In this document: piece after piece, positions 38,029 through 50,059 of the stretch
How the letters are laid out: each line of letters opens with the position of its first letter
How positions within the stretch are numbered: the first letter of the stretch is position 1
Assembly: GCA_933228675.1 (NCBI GenBank)
Contig: OW121742.1
Coordinates: 41,799,699 to 41,863,698 of the forward strand
Origin: Stomorhina lunata
Taxonomy: Eukaryota > Arthropoda > Insecta > Diptera > Rhiniidae
Length of the DNA: 64,000 nucleotides
Direction of reading: 5' to 3'
The notes under the pieces: generated by a model
Told to the model about the DNA's origin: nothing
Database searches by the model: none
What the model saw: only the letters and a program-made list of their open reading frames with translations
Program-made: the position numbers and the translations under genes

Positions 38029-38747
38029 ATGGACTGTGCTCCACTAAATTTAGTAAGATTTTAATTAAAGGAAACTAAGTTTTATACTCCTCAATTCCAC
38101 CTTTGCAGGCACATTTTCATGAAAGAAGAGCTGATAAATTAATAAAAAGACATCGATATGAAGAAGCTTTCAAGGCAATTGAAACTTCATTACTATATAT
38201 AGAAGATGCTTACAAAAACGCTAGAATTCCCAAAGCCTTAGAAGTCTTAAAAACACAAAAATGGGACTATGAAAGAAAGCTAAATCAAATACAAATGCGT
38301 AAGTTGCAGTACGAAAAAATGAAGTCTAAAGAAATTGTACCCTGTGTGCAAATAGAAGTGGTGGCCCCCACCAACAATGTTATTAAAACAGACACGATGG
38401 TAAATGCACAATCAATTGCTAGATCCATAGATAAGACAATTAAAGATTTTAACGATAAGTACGGCAGTACATTAATGGAAAATATACATCGCATCGAATT
38501 GCAAACAAACGAAAACAGTGATCCCAACAGAATAACCAAGGAACAAGTAGAAGGAAAAGTAAGTGACAATTCTAAAGAAATTTTAAAGGAAAGTTTGGAA
38601 GCAAATCTAAGACGCTTGAGTTTAATCGATGATCATTTGGAAACTCCGGATGATGACTTGCCATCTTTGGTACCCCTAGAATTGCCCTCATTCGATTATA
38701 CAGTTTTCGGTGTAACATCGGGTTTAGTTGAAAATTTTCAAAAATAA
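38029..38747 (+). CDS. NRBF2-like MIT-domain subunit of the autophagy PI3-kinase complex
   Basis: A 24-nt first exon (38029-38052, MDCAPLNL) splices across 56 bp to 38109-38747, giving 220 residues. The N-terminus reads PLNLAHFHERRADKLIKRHR then YEEAFKAIETSLLYIEDA, which matches the MIT domain of NRBF2 (PLNLAHQQSRRADRLL in human). A helical coiled-coil stretch (about 65-85) follows and the rest is acidic and likely disordered. NRBF2/Atg38 dimerises the Atg14-containing Vps34 complex I. The short first exon was chosen because it restores the conserved PLNLAH start. The gene converges on DPCD, only 100 bp apart. Confidence 0.85.
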
Positions 38748-38847
38748 TTTAAGCTAAATTTATTAAGTTTTATAATATATTTATGTATTTATAAGCTAAA
38801 AGTTATTGTAATCAAATATCTTTTCTTTCAAAAATCTACATTGGACA

Positions 38848-39495
38848 CTATTTTTTAAAAAGTCCCTGAAGCAGTTCCTCCATATCGGTTTCGGTTTCCA
38901 CATCCTTTAAGAGTAGTAAAACTTGTGCCTCCATTTCACATAAAATCTCCGGTTTTTTATATGTTATAATTAAGGTATTGTATTGATGATGTACGGAAAT
39001 ATTGGCCTGCGATGGCGAAGTACCACAACGATCTAAATCTGGTACATGAATAACTTTATAATACTTTTTATTGGTGGTCTTTACAATGATGGCTCTCTTC
39101 TCGGCATTAGCTTGCACCTGATAAACTTCGATTGGATATGGAAGATTCCTAATGCGCCATTCAATATTTTTCTTTGTTATTCGTTTTGTCAATATTGGTT
39201 CTGTGTTACTGATCTTAACAGTAAAACTGCCATCGTCATTTCGTAAATCACTACTATCACTGTTAGCCGCCAATTGCCGGGGATCTTCACCTAACTCAAC
39301 TTCCCATTCCGGTTCACCCATCAGTTGCTTACTTTTTCGCCAAGCTCTCTTTTGTACTACACCCGTATCCAAGCTGTATTCTTCTGCCATTTGTTGGCCA
39401 TCAGGAAACTTATAGAAAATTTTACGGCATCTACCGCTAATCATTGAGTTCTTTTCGGCACTTTTTAAATAATTTAACCAATTTTCGTATGTCAT
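38848..39495 (-). CDS. DPCD protein (cilia-associated, R2TP client)
   Basis: A single exon encodes 215 residues, against 203 in human DPCD. Diagnostic segments are MTYENWLNYLKSAEKN, GRCRKIFYKFPDGQQMAEEY, KRAWRKSKQLMGEPEWEVEL, IEWRIRNLPYPIEVYQV and DLDRCGTSPSQANISVHHQY. The second half has a CS/p23-like fold in the family. DPCD is linked to ciliogenesis and interacts with RUVBL1/2. It starts at the first ATG of the frame and has no visible intron. Confidence 0.95.
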   Translation of the reverse strand: MTYENWLNYLKSAEKNSMISGRCRKIFYKFPDGQQMAEEYSLDTGVVQKRAWRKSKQLMGEPEWEVELGEDPRQLAANSDSSDLRNDDGSFTVKISNTEPILTKRITKKNIEWRIRNLPYPIEVYQVQANAEKRAIIVKTTNKKYYKVIHVPDLDRCGTSPSQANISVHHQYNTLIITYKKPEILCEMEAQVLLLLKDVETETDMEELLQGLFKK

Positions 39496-42400
39496 TTCTT
39501 TTTTTAATGCTGACTATTTCGAGTTTGTGTCAATTTACGTTAAATAATTTAAAATTATCTTGTTATAATTGTTTGGAAAAACAAGCATGTCTGTTGTTTT
39601 GGTAACTTATTTGTCATAGTGATGCCATATTATTTGTAAAGTAAGGCTATTACAGGGATGGCATACATGGGTCAATTAAACTTTTTTGTACATTTTAAAC
39701 CAGACTAGTACCGTGGACTTATTGCAAAAAAAGAATTTGATTTTTTTATACCCATTTCCAAAAAGAATGGGGGTGTACTAAGATTGTCATTCCGTTTGTA
39801 ACTTCCATATTGTCTCAAAATCCAAAAAGGATATATATTCTAAATCCATGTGAAATTTTAAGACGAACGAGCGATATCCGTCCGGACGGCTGTTGAAGGT
39901 CTGTATGGAAAAAGCTATTTCAACAAGATATGACAAGTATATTCTTGGAAATTGTATTGAAATTGGCAAAATCGATTCACAATTGACTGGTAACTACATT
40001 ATCAACTTACGGAAACAGGAAAACTTTGAAAGCACAATAGCGTCCAAACGAAAAGAGCTAGAGCAACAAAACTTGACAACAGTATTTCAAATTTATTAAA
40101 AAAGTTTGGTATAGCTTCCACATAACCCCGCAACTTCAAATCAAATAGCAAGTTCGGCAAATCTGCATCGACCTCAATTTTTTTAGTTTTTATTTCTCTG
40201 TTTATATATTTTAACCTGTGGTCCAAATTTGAGAAAAATCGGTTCGAAGGAAGTGGGTTAAAAATGAGTTGTCAGAATTGAACGGAATTACAAACAAGAA
40301 AGTAAGTTAAATAAAACAGTAAAAAGTACATCGTCGGTGAGTTTTTAACAAAGTGATCTTTTATAATATGATTGGTAAGCTCCTGAAATAAAAATTATTA
40401 AATAAAACCCAATATTCGTGATTTTACGGTAGATCAGGCGTTTTGTTTTCGAAATTTTTTATATAAATGTGTAAATAAGGGTAGGGTTAAGATTAATTTT
40501 AGTTTTTAATTTAAATATTTTTCTCATAGTTATTAAACTTGTAATATAATTACAAGGCTACACATATTACAAATGAATAAAGAAATGTAATGAATATAAA
40601 AATAAACTATTTTGTTCACAGTGAATTTGTTGGAAAGTGAGTTTGCATAGCATAATTTAATAAATTTTGGCAATTCCCATTAAACAACACTCTCTCATAA
40701 TTTGTGATCATTTTATGTTGTTAAATTGTACTATATACCTACGACTTTTATTACATTTTGTTTGTAATAATGCATTTTTTGTAAAAGTGCATTTTTCAAA
40801 ATGCATTTTCTTTTATTAAAGTTAAAAGATTTTTCATCTCTCCTATTTGAAAGAAGATATCTTCTTATTGTTAAGAGTTATACAGGCCTGTTCTGAAAAT
40901 CACATTTTGTGAAAGTTATTTAAAATCACATAAAAGGTGTTCTGCAAACAAAAATCACAAAAGTTTTGTGATTTCAAATCGGTCAGCTAAGACACTATCG
41001 ATTTGAAACCACTTGTCTGTTTAACATGTAATTTTATTTTTATTTCTATTACTAATTGAATAGATTAAAAGCCTAATATGATTTTTATAATTTTGTGTAA
41101 TAAAATTTGCAATTTTACTTAAAAGTTCATTTAAAAGTTCAACACTCATTTTAAGCTAAACTTTTTGTGATTTTTCTTAAAGCCAACCAAGTAGAAAAAT
41201 TTACTTTTTCAACGTTAAAAGTGTTAAGTTTTTGCAAAAATACTAATAAAATCAATCAAATTTTATTTATGATGCTAAAAATTATTAAAAATAGTGCATT
41301 TGCACTAGTTTATAGCAATTTCCTTGTGTTTTGAGAAGTTTAAATCACACAAAAAAACGTAAAAAATTGTGATTTACAGAACAGGTACAAATCACATTTG
41401 TGATTTCAAAACGGAATGTGATTTCAAATCACGTGATTTTCAGAACAGGCCTGATAGAATGTATTTTTGGCTGTTTATGCGTAGTGAATAGCCTTTTAAT
41501 CATGACAAAAACAGTGCATTTTATCAAACACATTTCAATTAAAAGTATTACCACTCATCAGAAAAGTAAAATAAGTTACAATAGCTGTGTTCCAGAACTC
41601 CCAATACTGTACAATATTGTACAAGTTTTAATCAGAAATTACAATTAAGTGTTCCTGTACTAAAAAAAAACTGTAATTGAGAACGAATTTGAAAAAATTC
41701 TAAAATTTTCTCCTTACAATAATTTACATGTTTTTGCCAGAAAATTTTTTCCTGGCAAACATTTAAAAATATTCAAAAAAATATTTAAGAATAAAAAACA
41801 AATAAATATTCTGAAAAATTGTTATAAAAAATAAAATACAGAAGAACTGAAATGTTTTTAACTGGTTTAAAAACATTTCTTTGGATATTTTTCAAGTTAT
41901 AGGTGTTTTGTGTTCCCGTACTTCTATGTTAGTTTTGCTATTTGGGAGAGTAACTTCTAAATTACTCTCATTTGCAGGAACTCACCCAGAAAGTAAAGAA
42001 ACCTAATAATTTTAAATTTTAACATATTTTTAGTTTACAATTTCTATGCTTATTTAGCAAAATTTGGCGACGACATATTGTTTTCTTTGTTGGTACTAAA
42101 TTAATAAATCTATTTTCCATCCCTGTTTGCAAGTGCATAACTTGTATATATTTTATTATTTTAATTAAAAAATGTCATTTTATAGAATATTCTATTTGGC
42201 CTACTGGACTTATATACGTTAGATCGGCATAGGATATAATTTTGTATCGATCGGTATTCTTTTGGACCGTTGCGCGTGTTGGGTATTAAAAATCAACTGA
42301 TAAAAAAAAACAAGGCGAATTCAACATTTTAATTTGCCTCAACACTGATCTTTAAAATTAATAAATTTAACAATTCTCACTGACCAGCAAACACACCGAA

Positions 42401-42624
42401 AAGAAAGTTTCAGTTATTATTTATTTTAATTATCTAATCTTTTAAATAAGCTTTACACTAACAACCAAAATAAACTTTAACCGTTTCGACATAATACAAA
42501 GGTTGTTCAATACCTATTTTTTCAATGATCAGCTTAGTTTGATTTAACACTTCAGCTAGTTTATACAAAAATAAAAAAGAAAACAGTGAATTTTGTGAAA
42601 CGTGTTACAAAACAAATATTAAAA
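39496..42624. other. Spacer between DPCD and BAP31
   Basis: About 3.1 kb without a coding exon I can support. It contains old transposon-like sequence (39740-40310, beginning TATACCCATTTCC and GGGGGTGTACTAAG) and a 571-bp element with matching termini (40883-41453). The last few hundred bases should hold the BAP31 promoter and 5' UTR. Confidence 0.6.
40883..41453. mobile_element. 571-bp MITE with CAGGCCTGTTCTGAAAATCA termini
   Basis: CAGGCCTGTTCTGAAAATCA at 40883 is repeated exactly as the reverse complement ending at 41453; the match runs 21 bp. Both sides are flanked by ATA (40880-40882, 41454-41456), consistent with a 3-bp target duplication. AATCAC/GTGATT hexamers recur through both subterminal regions, like transposase-binding repeats. 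No transposase is present. PIF/Harbinger is suggested by the 3-bp duplication. Confidence 0.75.
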
Positions 42625-43131
42625 ATGAGTTTTATTTGGACAATAATTGATGCATTTCTCTTTACGGAAATTGTCATTGTATTGTTATTAGTCTTACCTG
42701 TGGCCAGTCCATTAAAATGGAATCGGTTTTTTAAATCCAAGTTCATGGACAGTTTGGGCAAACAAGCCCAAATATATATTTTCATGTTAATTGGTGTCCT
42801 GATACTTTTCCTTCTGGAGGCTATTAGGGAAATGACTAAATTCTCCCGACAGGAGCTGAGCGATGAAGCCCATTTGGATCTAAAAATGCAACATAGTATG
42901 CGTTTATTCAGGGCACAACGTAATTTTTACATTTCGGGTTTTGCTATCTTCTTGGTTTTGGTGATCAAACGATTAGTAAGTCTGATTTCTCAACAGGCCC
43001 AGTTGTTAGCTCAAAGTGAAGCATCTTTGAAACAAGCTAAATCCGCATCGGCCGCCGTACGCAGTGTGATGAATGAAAATAGTGAAGTGGAAAAGGCTAA
43101 AGAGGCTGTGGAAAATAAACAATTAAAAGAG
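42625..43131 (+). CDS. Bap31: BAP31 N-terminal exon, copy A
   Basis: This exon encodes 169 residues: three membrane helices of BAP31 (about 2-25, 47-66, 103-121) with VLPVASPLKWNRFFKSKF, MQHSMRLFRAQRNFYISGFA and AQSEASLKQAKSASAA. It ends LKE followed by a GTTAGT donor in phase 0. No BAP31 coiled-coil exon lies between here and copy B, so it probably splices to 48668-48865 (234 residues in all). Without splicing the frame ends after 16 more residues. The start is the ATG matching copy B (MSFIW/MSLVW). BAP31 is an ER cargo receptor and chaperone for membrane proteins. Confidence 0.88.
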
Positions 43132-45611
43132 GTTAGTGAACAAAAAAAATACAAAATCATTTTTCATTTGACATATAAATAAGCTTAAAGCTCTACGAAA
43201 CTTTAAAATATTGATCAGACTCAGGGATGGAAAGTTGAGTGCTAGTTATGTATTTATTCCCTGCACTACCATAGTATTTTTGTGTAACGCGTAAAAATGC
43301 TGGTTTGACACCAATCGACTCAGTATCACTTTTCGGATGATGATCAAACTATGTCAGTCGGGCTGACTATCCATACAAGCTTGTTATCAAACTTAATAAA
43401 ACTCTTCTTTGGCAGAATAATGTTAATGTTATTTTGGGTACCTTCAACGGGATCTTCCCGGGAACATGTATAGTTCAACTGAACTTTACTGATTTTTTTT
43501 TTAATTTTCCTGTTAGGATCTTAAAATACATTTAGTTTAAAAGCTTTTTTGGGCTAGAAACTTTTGGTTTAGGCTTTAAATTTCTAAAATCGAATGTCAG
43601 TGTGAGTCATGTCATAAATTATTTTTCAAATTTATTTTAATTAGTAGGGATACCGAAAGAACTATGTGACAAATGCCGTATTTTTTGTCCCGCTACGGAC
43701 TTCGCCAGCACACCGTGTCAACCACTGTTGAATGTTAGTAGTAATAATCATCTATTTAATTGAACACTTAAGCGAAATTGAAAACGAGTATTTATTTGAC
43801 AATAAAAACTCATTTACTTTTTCCAAGCGTCAAATGCATTAGTTAGAGAAGTTTTACATAGCCTAATACTCAATAACGAGGGCCTATGGTTTTTATTTTT
43901 GAAAATTTATTTTTTTAAGTGGGCCTATCCGTGGATCGAACTTGGGACCTCTGGTATGCTAGGCGGATGACTTACCTGCTATACCACGGCGGTTCACATG
44001 ACATGTATTTTGTTAAAATCTCTGCATAGATAAGAGGATTAAGTATACCGATTTATATTTTAGAATTTTAAAGTACTATATCTACCAAACCAAAAGTTTC
44101 CTGCCCATAATATTGTTTTTAAACAAAAGCTGTTTGAAGACCCTAAAAATTTACGTAAACTTTGTTTAAATTTAAGGGTTTTATTTTTAGATTTTGGATT
44201 AGTTTTTTTTAATTATCTACTGTTTAAAATTCTCAATCCTTCAAAAAAAAAAAAAACAAGGACTAATTACTTTAACTAATACTTGCTAAATTGCTTGAAA
44301 GTATTATTTTAAGAGGTAATGTCATTCTAAGCATTTGTTAAATATTATTTGAAAACTCTTATTTTTTTACAAAAATAAGTTTAAAATAAGTTCGCTTGTA
44401 AAAAATTTTAGGAAATCTTTAATAATAAGTTTGTTCTACAACTAATTTAAAATTTGTCTTTGAAATGGTTTGTTGGGTAACGTAAAAAGAATTATAACAA
44501 CATAAAACATTTTGCTGAAACAATAAACCATGCTTCAAATCATAAAAAAGTCTTATAAAACGTCATGGTGTAAATTTTCTAATACATAAGAGGCCGCTTT
44601 TATATTAGGCAGGTTCCTCATCCATGTTTGAGAAGCTTTCCTTATCAGCCACGCAGGATAAAAGGTTCCCCCGGAGATGCTCATAACCACAAACTAAGTG
44701 CAATCGAATATAAAACATAAATCGGTAGAGAGTAAAGATCTTAATATGTTCGTTGTAAAATAAATAAAAAACAAATATTTTTGTGTTTGTAATTAAAAGA
44801 TATTTTATTTAATTAATCTTTACCTTTATGATTAGGTGCTTGCTACACGGTAATTCAAGAAGAATTGTTTATTTTTATTAGCCAAAATAGCTGCAATCAT
44901 AACTAAACTAGTAAAAACCGTTACTCGTTGGAATTTATTAAATTTTTTTAAACATTTTTTTAAATGTTAGTTATCTGAAGTATTATTATTATTATTATTA
45001 AATAACCGAATGTTAAAAAGAAATGCCAAAAATTTATTTATCGAGAATAAAAGTTTTAAGACCATCTGAAAAACTTCGTCGTCATTGTCGGTCTTTTGCT
45101 AAAAAAATAAACTCTTATCTGGCATCACTTATATTCAAAAGCTTTCACAAATATAAACAAAGTAAAAAAGAGATAAATATATAAAACTTTACCGGTTTTC
45201 AATGAATTCTGTATGCCTGTTCTTTTCCCACTAAAGGTGACTAATAACAGCACAAAGGTAAAGAACCAAGAAAAAGCAACTGATTTTTTTTCCTAAAAAA
45301 GCTTAGTAAGTACGTGGATCTCGAAAATTTCATCAGCTCTGTGAAAAAAGGCACCGGAATTTATAGAAATTCAGTAATTTCAGCTATATAAAGTAAGAAA
45401 TAGATTCTTCTTATTTATTATTAAAGTAAAATTGTACTCAAGTAAACAAAAGCGTTCAAATTATTTAAAACAAAGTGAAAAAATAATTTAATTTTATATT
45501 GGATTTTAGATTCCCCGTTGAAAGTAGCCAAGTAACGAAAATTACAACACCAAGAATCTATTTTAAGATCATAATCCATTTAAATAGAAATAGAATAAAC
45601 GAACAAACAAA
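43132..45611. other. Interval between BAP31 exon copies A and B
   Basis: About 2.5 kb with no coiled-coil or other BAP31 exon recognisable. Besides the tRNA-like sequence and a short ATT microsatellite (about 44982), I see nothing organised. The end should contain a promoter for copy B. Confidence 0.6.
43929..43990 (-). repeat. tRNA-like sequence, possible SINE head or tRNA-Ala pseudogene
   Basis: On the minus strand the stretch reads CCGTGGTATAGCAGGTAAG, then CCTAGCATACCAGAGG and GTTCGATCCACGG. The B-box (GTTCGATCC) is perfect, an A-box-like TGGTATAGCAGG precedes it, and the CCGTGG/CCACGG ends can pair. The T-stem does not close properly, so it is not a functional tRNA by eye. An A-rich tail follows on the minus strand. 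Confidence 0.45.
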
Positions 45612-46115
45612 ATGAGTCTCGTCTGGACTTTGATAGCTGGCTTTCTCTATGCCGAAATAGCCTTGGTGCTATTATTGGTTTTGCCCGTCGCCAGTCCCTA
45701 TCGATGGAATCGTTTCTTCAAATCGAAATTTTTGGCAATGTTGGCCCATCAGGCACATCTTTACTTCTTCCTTATAATGGGTGTATTGGTACTCTTCCTT
45801 TTGGATGCCATTAGGGAAATGCGTAAATATTCGCATCATGATCACTCCGCTGACACCCATTTGAACATGGAAATGCAACATAGCATGCGTCTTTTCCGGG
45901 CCCAACGCAACTTCTATATTTCTGGTTTTGCCATCTTTCTAGTTTTGGTCATACGTCGTTTGGTAATTTTAATTTCGGCTCAAGCCAATCTATTGGCACA
46001 GAGTGAGGCTTCATTGAAACAAGCCCAATCAGCTTCGGCTGCCGCTAAATCATTGATGGCTGAGAAAACAACAGAAAAAGCCAAAGAAGCAACTGAAGAC
46101 ACTACTTTGGGCGAG
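45612..46115 (+). CDS. Bap31: BAP31 N-terminal exon, copy B
   Basis: This exon encodes 168 residues homologous throughout to copy A: MSLVWTLIAGFLYAEIALVL, LPVASPYRWNRFFKSKF, MQHSMRLFRAQRNFYISGFA and QSEASLKQAQSASAAAKSLM. It ends LGE before a GTATGT donor, in the same phase (0) as copy A. Joined to 48668-48865 it gives 233 residues, about the length of Drosophila Bap31. It has its own ATG in good context (ACAAAATGAG). Which copy is ancestral cannot be told here, though B is nearer to the shared exon. Confidence 0.93.
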
Positions 46116-48667
46116 GTATGTAAAAGATTTTAAAAAAGAAAAGAAGAATGCAACAATATGTCTGAGCATATTTTTGGATTATTTCTTTTTTTTTATTTGT
46201 GCGAAAACTTTGTGTGAATATGTCTACATTTCTTCTTTGTTTCTTAATATTCCTACATAGTAATGTATTTTTTTGAGAGAATTGTTTACACATGATCGAT
46301 TTGATAGATGATTGAAACTAAAGTGTAGGTTAGGTTGAAAGGAAGTGAGCTATTTCCGTGCCTAAAGCATATTTATAGGTCAGTCTAGGGTAAGGTTTGA
46401 CTAATTGCTTCAATTAGCTTCAATTGGGTCCTAAAATGGACCTTTGAAAAAGAATCTGTTTAACTAACCTTTAAATCCGACAGATCTGATAAAATATTAG
46501 GAAAAGAGGTACACAGTTAAAAAAGCTCTGGGATTTATAAGAGTGGTTTGATGACAAATTAAGAATATTGAATATCCTAGCATGCAAAACACAATTCAAT
46601 AAGGGTTGAAATTCTGTGCCAAGATTAAATAGTTATTATAAATATAATGTTTGTTTCCGTACTCTAACGAAACTACCGAAAACTGTCCGAAGTTGTCAGC
46701 AATTACTCAAAAAACAACAATTTGTGTTAAACATTTTGTTCGGGAACACTTTCGATGGACGTGGCATTCGAAGTATAATTTATGTAATTTTGCTATTGTT
46801 TTGATTGACCTGTTTTTTTTTTTTTTTACTGAAACAGTGAATGCAATAAATCTAGCGCCATATATCGATGACTTAATATAAAAAGTGCCATACTCGATTT
46901 TTATTACTTTACAGGAGAACAAAAAAAGTAAATAAAATACGTAAAATTTTAAAAATAACAAAAATTGTAATAAAAAAGCAACAAATTTTATTTATCACTA
47001 ATTTTTTTTTTGTTGCATCTCAAATTTTTTTCCTTTCTTATATAAAGTCGATATGTATTAGGAACGCGACCTTTAAGTGCATATGTTAAAATCAAATACG
47101 AATAAATTTGGTACTGAAGAAAAAACAATAGATTTTCGAACTTTGTTAAAAATAGGTCCAAATTTGACCTACACATAGCCCAGTTGAAAGTTTCATGTCT
47201 TACTTTTGATTAAATAAATTCAAAACAAATATAAATTTCTATAAAAAAAAATATTTTTTATGCAGTCTTCCTCCTATATCTTGTGGAAGAAAAACTTAGG
47301 AATCAAGACAATAAGTTGGCATTATACTGTTGTTGACATTACAAATTTTTTTAAAATATCGCATATCGGATTCCTAAGATTTTCGAGTCGATTTGGTAGC
47401 AAACCCGACTGGCGTGGGAATGTGGTATAACCATTTCAAAGGTTTATAGCGATAGCATAAAAAAATAACAATAGCCATGGCATTATTGGCTGATAAACCA
47501 CCTATTCCACCACGAGAAACCAACTTTTTGGTCTTCGATGTGTTGGAACCACGGCTAAAAAACGGGATCCACCGTTACAAAACTGCGAAAAAAAACTTAC
47601 ACGGTTGCGTTTTTGTTGTTGATTGGGAATAAATGTGGAGCCAATCTTGCGCCACATTTTTCCTCATACAAAAGTGATATTTAAAATTTAAACATCTGAG
47701 CCATTTAAGATGCTCCAATCTTCGATTAACTAAAACCAATTTTTTTTATTGTTACCTTACCTCAATAGAACATTCTGCATCTTCCGTGCTTGTACGGAAG
47801 ATGTCTCTTAAGAGTTAAAGTTAAATTAAAATTGTCAATGACTTATTGATTGATAAATTGTTTGAGATTACTACGTAAATTGATTCAATAATAAAACATT
47901 GAATTTTAATGCTTTTGAAATTCTTTTTTTGCTTATCTCCACTACGTAGTATGAAATACCTAATGTAGAGTGAATCACAATTTATGATGTTCTTTCGTGT
48001 ATACATATCTATTAGTTATTTAAATTTTGACATTTTGTAGATATATATAATCATACATATTCACACATTTTTCCATAGATACTTAAGAATTTTATTTATT
48101 AATGTTTTTATTGTTGTTGCTGCTGCCTGAAAATAAAGCGAATTCTTGTACATAGTTAGAATTTATTCTTGTTTTTGTTTAAAACAAAACAAAAAAAATT
48201 GATATACAAACTTTTTTTGTTAAACATAAAGAATACAAAGTTTTTGGTTTTTTAACAAATTGCATGGATGGTTGGTTTATTCTTTCTAAGTGTTAATAAA
48301 ACAGTTTTTGAGTTTTCTATTTCTTAGTAGTCCTTTAATGTTAATTTCAAAAATTTTTAAATATTCAACAGCTTTCCAGTTTAAGAAGACGTGTACAAGA
48401 AATCACAGCAAGTTTATCACAGCCAATGTTAAAAAATAAATACACATAAAATAACGAAAACTAAATGCGAAGGAAAACGTTTAAATACATTAGAAAAAGA
48501 CTCCTTACATCCCCTCATAATTTAAAAAAAATATATATATTTTTTAAATTAAACAATTACACAATTACACATTTTCTTAAGTTTCAATGCAGTATTGTTC
48601 ATATTTGAAAATCCGAAAAAAAAATACAAATAATTATATGAAATATATATTAATTTCTTACAAATAG
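46116..48667. other. Intron between BAP31 copy B and the shared exon
   Basis: 2.55 kb of AT-rich intron. It contains a partial TGTTTGTT-family MITE (46648-46760) and otherwise no recognisable coding or organised repeat sequence. Confidence 0.7.
46648..46760. mobile_element. Partial TGTTTGTTC-family MITE
   Basis: ATGTTTGTTTCCGTACTCTA, ACGAAACTACCGAAAACTGT and CCGAAGTTGTCAGCAATTAC, then TCAAAAAACAACAATTTGTG, match the left part of the 52249-52396 copy. It loses similarity after GGGAACACTTT. Confidence 0.75.
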
Positions 48668-48865
48668 ATTTCTCAATTGAAAGAACGTATTCACGAATTA
48701 ACCTCTGAACTCAATCGTGAAAAGAAGGACAAAGAAGCTGTAAAATCACAAGCTGAAAGTTTAAACAGGGAGTACGATCGCCTAACTGAAGAATACAGTA
48801 AATTGCAGAAGAAAATCACCATAAATGAAGGCAGCAGTGGTAAAGGCAGTTCCAAGGATGATTAG
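48668..48865 (+). CDS. Bap31: BAP31 shared C-terminal coiled-coil exon
   Basis: The acceptor TTACAAATAG is followed by 65 codons and TAG, in phase 0. The peptide ISQLKERIHELTSELNREKK continues as a heptad coiled coil to EEYSKLQKKIT and ends GKGSSKDD. This is the cytosolic coiled-coil tail of BAP31. The C-terminus lacks the classic KKxx retrieval signal of vertebrate BAP31. It is the only such exon visible for both upstream N-terminal exons. Confidence 0.92.
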   Translation: MSQLKERIHELTSELNREKKDKEAVKSQAESLNREYDRLTEEYSKLQKKITINEGSSGKGSSKDD

Positions 48866-50059
48866 ATATCACCAAAATACTTCTTTAACAACAATATAAT
48901 AACATAATATTGTGTATTAAAAATAATCATTTATAAGACTCTTTTTTCGAAAAAAATATCCCTAAATAGATGGCTTTAAGCAATTATTTAAGGCAAAAAA
49001 CTAAATTTTTATTGTCATCGTAGAACAAACTTATTTTTCTTTTAATATTTTTTTTTTTAATTTTCGCCTTAAAAAATTGTGGGTGTTATTTGTTTGAATA
49101 ATTTCATTAATATTTATAAATACATTTAAGAGTTATTTTTTATAATTACTAAAAATAAAAGGAATATATTAATAAATTTATATAAAAAGAGTTCATTAAC
49201 TGTTAGCTGTTTCATCATCATATAGGCTAAACGGGTAAAGACAGAAAACTGTTAATTGTTAATGTTATATCTTCTAAACTATTATATGAAACTTTTATCT
49301 TTAAGAAATAAGTGGACAGTATTTGGGTTTTTTTGTTGTCGGCCTTTTTAATTATATAACAAGTGAATTTTAGTATTAAACAGATTTTAGGAATTTTTCG
49401 AAATCATATTGATCTTTTAAACTAAGTTTCATAGAAACAAAAGTTATATTGTAGCCAATAAACGTCAAAACAAGTATGAAACCTGCCGGTACTTTTTGAA
49501 AATGTAAGGGCCTTAAAATACATAAAATTTAAAAGTTTTTAACATAGTTTTTCTTATGGTTAAATTATTATAAATACGAAATTTTAATTTGTTTAACAAT
49601 GCGTGCGGATTCTGCAGTTTCTATATGTTTATACAAATACTTTACTTATATATGATGTGGTTTTTTAAAACTTATGCTAAAAAATGACGTCATTATTTTC
49701 ATGATGATTCATTGAACTAATAAATAAAACAGTATAACAGTCAAATATTTTGACGTGGTGCATACATTCGTATACATCATGCATATGTTCGTATATTCAT
49801 TAAATATTCAAAACAAAAAATTGATGAACGCAAATTTTTTTTGTACTTTATTAATTAAGAAAAATGTATTAATTAATGTATTGTCACGTTTGTTAGCTTT
49901 CACCTTATCTTACTTAATCCAACCATATTTATTAGTCTACACAATTTTGTAATTATTTAATAAGGATGATTAAATCTTCACACTGTAAAGAAAAATTGTT
50001 AACACTGGGACTCAGGGATTATAAGCCTGAGCACTCTTAAAGATTTTAATTGTGCAATA
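48866..50059. other. Spacer downstream of BAP31
   Basis: AT-rich, with the probable BAP31 3' UTR at its start. No conserved open frame, RNA gene or organised repeat was recognised. Confidence 0.6.

Noticed and set aside
39740..40310. Possible terminal inverted repeats (ATTCCGTTTGTAAC and GAACGGAATTACAAAC)
   Set aside because: The two blocks are in a different internal order and do not align as true inverted ends; the stretch looks like an old degraded transposon only.
43929..43990. Functional tRNA-Ala gene
   Set aside because: The T-stem does not pair and the anticodon arm is irregular, so only a tRNA-derived sequence is supported.
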